Shown here one piece after another: positions 15,336 through 19,223 of a stretch of DNA of 19,223 nucleotides. A program made the position numbers and the translations under genes. Source of the DNA: Spirochaetaceae bacterium (GTDB lineage Bacteria > Spirochaetota > Spirochaetia > Treponematales > Breznakiellaceae). The stretch covers positions 1 to 19,223 of the forward strand of contig JAITXS010000074.1 in assembly GCA_031284645.1 (NCBI GenBank), written 5' to 3'. The notes under the pieces are model-generated. The model had not been told where the DNA came from and searched no databases. It saw only the letters and a list, made by a program, of their open reading frames with translations. Position 1 is the first letter of the stretch, and each line of letters begins with the position of its first letter.

Positions 15336-17795
15336 TCATGAGCCCTTGTTTCTTATCTTTTTTAAGGCATCGGCAAAGGGATTATACATGGTGCCGTCAT
15401 CATCGGCGCGGAATGTCCGGTTTGATTCGCTAAAATTCTTCCCGCCCCTTGTCTGGGCGCTTGACGATGTGTTTGTCCCGCTTCGCCCCGCGTTGCCGGA
15501 AGAAACGCTCCGGGTAGTCTCTCCCGCTTTTTTAACGACAAAAACTTTCTTTTTAAGGACCGAACCATTTTGCTCATCCTTGCCGGAAGGAACGGCAGCG
15601 GGGCTTGCATCCCCTTTTTGGCTTGGGTGTTTTTCGAAACTTCTGTCACCTTTTCTTCTTGAAAGACTAATTCTCCGCCTGTCTGTATCCAGTGCGATAA
15701 TCTGAAATTCCATAACATCGCCGACTTTAATTAAATCCATCGGATCTTTTATAAAGGTATCACTTAATTCGGAAACATGGACCAGCGCGGTTTCTTTAAT
15801 ACCTAAATCGACAAATGCACCGAAATCAACGACATTTTTTATTTTTCCGGTAATCGTCATTCCTTCTTTCAGGTCCTCGAAGTTTACAACACCCTTTTGC
15901 ATAATCGGCTTTGGGTACCCTTCCCGCGGGTCACGACCCGGCTTTTTAAGCTCGTCAATAATATCATTAATCGTCGTATCTCCTACCGAATATTTTTCTT
16001 TTAAGTCTTTCATTTCGGCGGATGTTAAATTACCGGTTGTCGTAATTGTATTTTTTATAATACGTGCAATTTCATAATTCTCGGGATGAACCCATGTATT
16101 ATCCAGAGCTTCCGTGCTTTCCGGAATTTTTAAAAAACCCGCACACTGCTCATAGGATTTCGGGCCCATGCCGGGAACATTTACCAATTCGGATCGTCCG
16201 TTGATTTTGCCTTTCTCGTCGCGGTACTTTACGATTTTTTTCGCAAGAGAGCTGTTGATGCCCGAAACATAGCGCAAAAGCGAAGCGCTTGCCGTATTTA
16301 AATTAACGCCGACATTGTTTACCACCGAAGAGACAACCTCGTCCAGAGTTTCGCAGAGTTTTTTTTGATTAACATCATGCTGATACAAACCAACACCGAT
16401 AGCCTGAGGCGGCACTTTAACCAGCTCGGCAAGCGGATCCTGTAAGCGGCGCCCGATTGAAATTGCCCCGCGGATCGTAAGGTCAAGCTCGGGGAATTCT
16501 TCCCGGGCAATATCCGAGGCTGAATACACCGATGCGCCGTCCTCGTCAACAACGGTGTACAGCAGTTCAAGATTGTTCTCCGCAATCACTTCAGCAACCA
16601 AAGTGCGCACTTCTTTGCTTCCCGTGCCGTTACCTATCGCGACAAGCTGAATATCGTACTCTTTTATTGCTTTTAAAAGGGTTTCTTTTGCCCCTTCAAT
16701 TTTATGGTTGTATATCACAAAATTGTGCAGGTACTTTCCCGTATCGTCCAGACAGGCGCATTTTGTTCCGGTGCGTATGCCCGGATCAACACCGAGTACC
16801 CGCGTTCCTTTTATCGGCTGCTGCATTAAAAGATTTTTGACGTTTTGACTAAAGACGCTTATACTGTGAATGTCTGCGTTATCTTGCGCCTCCCCCCGTA
16901 TCTCGCGTATAACCGCAGAAGAGAGCAGGCGTTTTAGCCCGTCTTCTATCGCTGTTTTATGATAATCATTGTGTAGTTCGTATTTATCCTGCAAAAGTTT
17001 AACCGCTGTATCTTCGTCAATATCAATCGTTACATCAAGCTTTTCTTCCCGCTCTCCGCGGTTAATCGCAAGTATACGGTGCGCTTTAATTTCAGAAATT
17101 TTTTCCGTATAATCCCAGTACATCTGATACACCGATGTTTTTTTGTCTTCTTCGCTTCCGACTCCCTTTACAATAACACGTCCGTCCGCCTCGTAGAATT
17201 TTTTTATACAAGCGCGGTTATCGGTATCCTGGGCGGTACGCTCGGCAATAATATCCATAGCGCCCTGCAAAGCCTCGTCAACATCGGCAACAGAAAGTTC
17301 CGGCTGTTCAATATTTTCAACAATAAATTCTTGTGCTTTTTCACGGAGCGGACCGGCCTCCAGCTCACGCATTGCGTTGGCCAGCGGCTCCAAACCTTTT
17401 TCCAGCGCGATCATACCGCGTGTTTTTTTCTTGCGTTTATACGGCGCGTAAATATCTTCCAGTTCCGTTAAAGTTGATGCTTTAACAATATTTTCGTACA
17501 AAAGCTCGGAGAGTTTCCCCTGCTCGAAAATGCCTTTTATTATTTCGATACGCCGTTTTTCAAGATTCGTGTAATTTGCCGAAAGGTGTTCGATATCCCG
17601 CGTTTTTACCTCGTCAAGGCTGCCTGTGGCTTCTTTGCGGTAACGGGCAATAAAAGGCACGGTGCTTCCTTCGCTTAACAAGCTCAGCACGGCGGAGACC
17701 TGTCCTAAATTAATTGAAAGCTCGTCCGCAATACGGTTTTTTATTTTTAATTCCGGCACGGCAAGCTTATCAATAAATTCCTGATTTAATTCCAT
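15336..17795 (-). CDS. tex: Tex family transcription accessory / RNA-binding protein
   Basis: Tex is a large cytoplasmic nucleic-acid-binding protein related to the core of eukaryotic Spt6. The 819 residues contain the N-terminal hallmark STVPFIARYRKEATGSLDE (44-62), a YqgF/RNase H-like domain starting with RVLGVDPGIRTG (332-343), helix-hairpin-helix motifs (about 498-555, with LNTASASLLRYVSGI and NVPGMGPKSYEQ), and a C-terminal S1 domain (643-713, GKIKNVVDFGAFVDLG). After S1 comes an unusual tail of about 105 residues, rich in Lys, Ser, Gly and Arg, ending DALKKIRNKGS; it is probably disordered and may bind RNA. The start at 17795 has AAAGGA about 8 nt upstream, formed partly by the stop codon of the preceding reductase. 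The gap between them is 10 nt. Confidence 0.95.
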   Translation of the reverse strand: MELNQEFIDKLAVPELKIKNRIADELSINLGQVSAVLSLLSEGSTVPFIARYRKEATGSLDEVKTRDIEHLSANYTNLEKRRIEIIKGIFEQGKLSELLYENIVKASTLTELEDIYAPYKRKKKTRGMIALEKGLEPLANAMRELEAGPLREKAQEFIVENIEQPELSVADVDEALQGAMDIIAERTAQDTDNRACIKKFYEADGRVIVKGVGSEEDKKTSVYQMYWDYTEKISEIKAHRILAINRGEREEKLDVTIDIDEDTAVKLLQDKYELHNDYHKTAIEDGLKRLLSSAVIREIRGEAQDNADIHSISVFSQNVKNLLMQQPIKGTRVLGVDPGIRTGTKCACLDDTGKYLHNFVIYNHKIEGAKETLLKAIKEYDIQLVAIGNGTGSKEVRTLVAEVIAENNLELLYTVVDEDGASVYSASDIAREEFPELDLTIRGAISIGRRLQDPLAELVKVPPQAIGVGLYQHDVNQKKLCETLDEVVSSVVNNVGVNLNTASASLLRYVSGINSSLAKKIVKYRDEKGKINGRSELVNVPGMGPKSYEQCAGFLKIPESTEALDNTWVHPENYEIARIIKNTITTTGNLTSAEMKDLKEKYSVGDTTINDIIDELKKPGRDPREGYPKPIMQKGVVNFEDLKEGMTITGKIKNVVDFGAFVDLGIKETALVHVSELSDTFIKDPMDLIKVGDVMEFQIIALDTDRRRISLSRRKGDRSFEKHPSQKGDASPAAVPSGKDEQNGSVLKKKVFVVKKAGETTRSVSSGNAGRSGTNTSSSAQTRGGKNFSESNRTFRADDDGTMYNPFADALKKIRNKGS

Positions 17796-17805
17796 AATTA
17801 ATCCT

Positions 17806-18990
17806 TTAAAAACTCATAAATTTCCGGATAATTTTTAATGGTATCCAGAGCCAGAATGGCTCCAATCTTTTTTTTACTAATTTGAGACATTCACGGATAG
17901 CTATATTCTGCGGACAGTGTTTTTCACATTTCCCACATTCTATACAACGGCTTGCGTTACGCATATTCTTCGCGGTAAACGATACACTCTGCCCGTACTG
18001 CCGGACACCCCGATATCTGCCAAGCGAAAAACTGGTATTATACGCGCTAAAACATCCGGGGATATTTACATCCTTCGGGCAGGGCAGGCAATACGCACAG
18101 CCGGTACATTTTATTTTATACGCATCGTTAAAAATTACCCGTGCCTGTTCATAGGCCGCTTCTTCAGTTTCGCTTAACGAGTGTTCCTGCGCTTTTTCCG
18201 CCATAGCAAGATTGTCTTCAAGCTGTTTTATATCGTTCATGCCGGAGAGTACCATAGTCACTTCACTCTGATTCCACAGCCAGTTTAATCCCCATGCGGC
18301 AGGCGTCCAATCGGCTCGTGTTTTATTAAAAACATGAGTGATCGCCTTAGGCAAATTATTAACAAGTCTGCCGCCGAGAAGCGGCTCCATAATAAAAACA
18401 GGAAGACCCTTGCTGCGCGCTGCTTTTAATCCGCTGACTCCTGCCTGATAATTTATATCCGAATAATTATATTGAATGAGGGTAAAATCCCAGTCATAGG
18501 CATCAAGTACCCGCATATATTGATCGCGCATACCATGAAATGAGAATCCCATCTGCCGTATCTGTCCGCTTTTCTTTTTTTGCGCTATCCATTCTTCAAT
18601 GCCAAAACCCTGCAATTTTTCCCATGTTGTCATTTCCGAAAGCATATGAATTAAATAATAATCGATATAATCAGTTTTTAATTTTTCAAGCGAGGTTTTA
18701 AAATGCCTGTCGATATCTTCCGCTGAATGGCTGGTCCATGTAGGTAGTTTTGATGCAATAAAGATGTTTTTACGTGCTTTATTATCGGCAAGTATCGTTC
18801 CCAAGGCCTCTTCATTACCCGGATATGCCCGCGCCGTGTCAAAGTAATTCACGCCGCTTTCGATTGCCTTCATGACAAGCGCCTCGGATTTTTTTAAATC
18901 AAAAGAACCAAGTGTCTTGGGAAAACGCATACAGCCGAATCCCAAAACGGACAGCTTGTTCCCTGATTTTATATCTTTTCTGTACTGCAT
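17806..18990 (-). CDS. Aldo/keto reductase with C-terminal 4Fe-4S ferredoxin motifs
   Basis: This is a predicted NAD(P)H-dependent oxidoreductase with an iron-sulfur electron-transfer extension; the substrate is unknown. I choose the ATG at 18990 (394 residues), not the in-frame start at 19017. GGAG lies 5 nt before 18990, and the likely promoter overlaps 19017. The catalytic tetrad is complete: Asp51 and Tyr56 (NYFDTARAYPG), Lys81 (FIASKLP) and His115 (DYYLIHML). The barrel continues through IRQMGFSFHG. From residue 295 two cysteine clusters follow: CTGCAYCLPCP (C295, C298, C301, C304) and CIECGKCEKHCP (C349, C352, C355, C359), fitting 4Fe-4S centres. This reductase-ferredoxin fusion is common in anaerobes. 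It ends 10 nt before tex. Confidence 0.93.
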   Translation of the reverse strand: MQYRKDIKSGNKLSVLGFGCMRFPKTLGSFDLKKSEALVMKAIESGVNYFDTARAYPGNEEALGTILADNKARKNIFIASKLPTWTSHSAEDIDRHFKTSLEKLKTDYIDYYLIHMLSEMTTWEKLQGFGIEEWIAQKKKSGQIRQMGFSFHGMRDQYMRVLDAYDWDFTLIQYNYSDINYQAGVSGLKAARSKGLPVFIMEPLLGGRLVNNLPKAITHVFNKTRADWTPAAWGLNWLWNQSEVTMVLSGMNDIKQLEDNLAMAEKAQEHSLSETEEAAYEQARVIFNDAYKIKCTGCAYCLPCPKDVNIPGCFSAYNTSFSLGRYRGVRQYGQSVSFTAKNMRNASRCIECGKCEKHCPQNIAIRECLKLVKKRLEPFWLWIPLKIIRKFMSF

Positions 18991-19005
18991 AAAGACTCCA
19001 TGCTC

Positions 19006-19034
19006 AGTATATAGCAAAGAAGACCGTCCCTCAA
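19006..19034 (-). promoter_or_regulatory. Sigma-70-type promoter for the reductase-tex operon
   Basis: On the minus strand TTGAGG (-35) and TATACT (-10) are separated by exactly 17 nt. Transcription would start near 18999, leaving about 9-10 nt of leader, enough for GGAG before the ATG at 18990. This is the best sigma-70-like site I found, and it supports the shorter reading of the reductase. Confidence 0.6.
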
Positions 19035-19051
19035 GCGGGTAAGTTTAACAG

Positions 19052-19171
19052 CTTCAATTCGTAGCCGCACACCCAATAATTTGCCAAAACTTTATGCCTC
19101 GCCGGAATTATCAATTAGGCGGCAACTTGATCCGGTTTTGGCTAACGCATAGGCGCGACTACAAATTGAAG
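19052..19171. repeat. 120-nt nested inverted-repeat element
   Basis: Three levels of pairing are nested about one centre. Outer arms 19052-19068 and 19155-19171 pair at 15 of 17 positions. Middle arms GCCAAAAC (19083-19090) and GTTTTGGC (19135-19142) pair perfectly. The inner stem (19096-19109 with 19113-19123) pairs gcc, gcc and aatt with two bulged dinucleotides opposite a single unpaired base, around a 3-nt loop. No open frame of note lies in it. It could be a MITE-like repeat, a structured RNA or an integron attC-like site. It makes up most of the gap upstream of the reductase. Confidence 0.6.
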
Positions 19172-19205
19172 ATAATGCTAAAGTCGCTTGACAGAATCAT
19201 GACAT

Positions 19206-19223
19206 AGATCGGAAGAGCACACG
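19206..19223. other. Illumina TruSeq adapter sequence at the contig end
   Basis: The last 18 bases, AGATCGGAAGAGCACACG, are identical to the start of the standard Illumina TruSeq read-1 adapter. This is library-derived, not genomic. It shows that the contig ends here and that the genomic sequence stops at or before 19205. Confidence 0.95.

Noticed and set aside
1..19223. CRISPR array, tRNA or rRNA genes
   Set aside because: I saw no regularly spaced direct repeats and no cloverleaf or rRNA-like stretches in the gaps between genes.

Overview
The window looks like a contig end from a spirochaete of the Treponema lineage, possibly a termite-gut or other host-associated member. This is an inference from gene content and protein style: a trkA-trkH pair followed by a HAMP adenylate cyclase, amt-glnB behind a sigma-54 promoter, gatC-gatA, scpB-rluB, and Treponema-like signal peptides. 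No rRNA, tRNA or CRISPR array was seen. Base composition is moderate throughout, except for one very AT-rich gene near the left end.

Layout. The left edge (1-492, + strand) is the 3' part of a type I restriction-modification methyltransferase gene (hsdM). No hsdS follows it, only a 19-codon stub overlapping its stop. Every other gene is on the minus strand, so transcription runs from right to left. In that order they are: an aldo/keto reductase with two 4Fe-4S motifs, tex, a Memo-family gene, trkA, trkH, a membrane adenylate cyclase, mazG, a large exported hypothetical protein, amt, glnB, gatC, gatA, scpB, rluB, and an AT-rich exported hypothetical protein.

The right-hand block (about 8670-18990) is packed like one or a few operons. 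Gaps are 10 nt (reductase-tex), 48 (tex-Memo), 33 (Memo-trkA), 0 (trkA-trkH) and 81 (trkH-cyclase), and the cyclase and mazG overlap by ATGA. A good sigma-70-type promoter precedes the reductase. The block combines potassium uptake, cAMP synthesis and nucleotide-pool cleaning.

The middle block (4800-7037) is a nitrogen module. A near-consensus sigma-54 promoter and a helically phased GTTAC/GTAAC repeat lie upstream of amt. amt and glnB are 18 nt apart and are followed by a strong intrinsic terminator. The PII protein lacks the Tyr51 uridylylation site. The left block holds the amidotransferase subunits GatC/GatA and the ScpB/RluB pair. Beyond it, hairpins between rluB and the AT-rich gene look like the end of an IS200/IS605-type element.

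The last 18 bases match the Illumina TruSeq adapter, so the right end is a sequencing artefact and not genomic. Just inside it lies a 120-nt, three-level nested inverted repeat of unknown nature. I do not see a clear new multi-gene system. The most informative signals are the non-coding ones: the nitrogen promoter region, the nested repeat, the rluB-distal hairpin cluster and the adapter.
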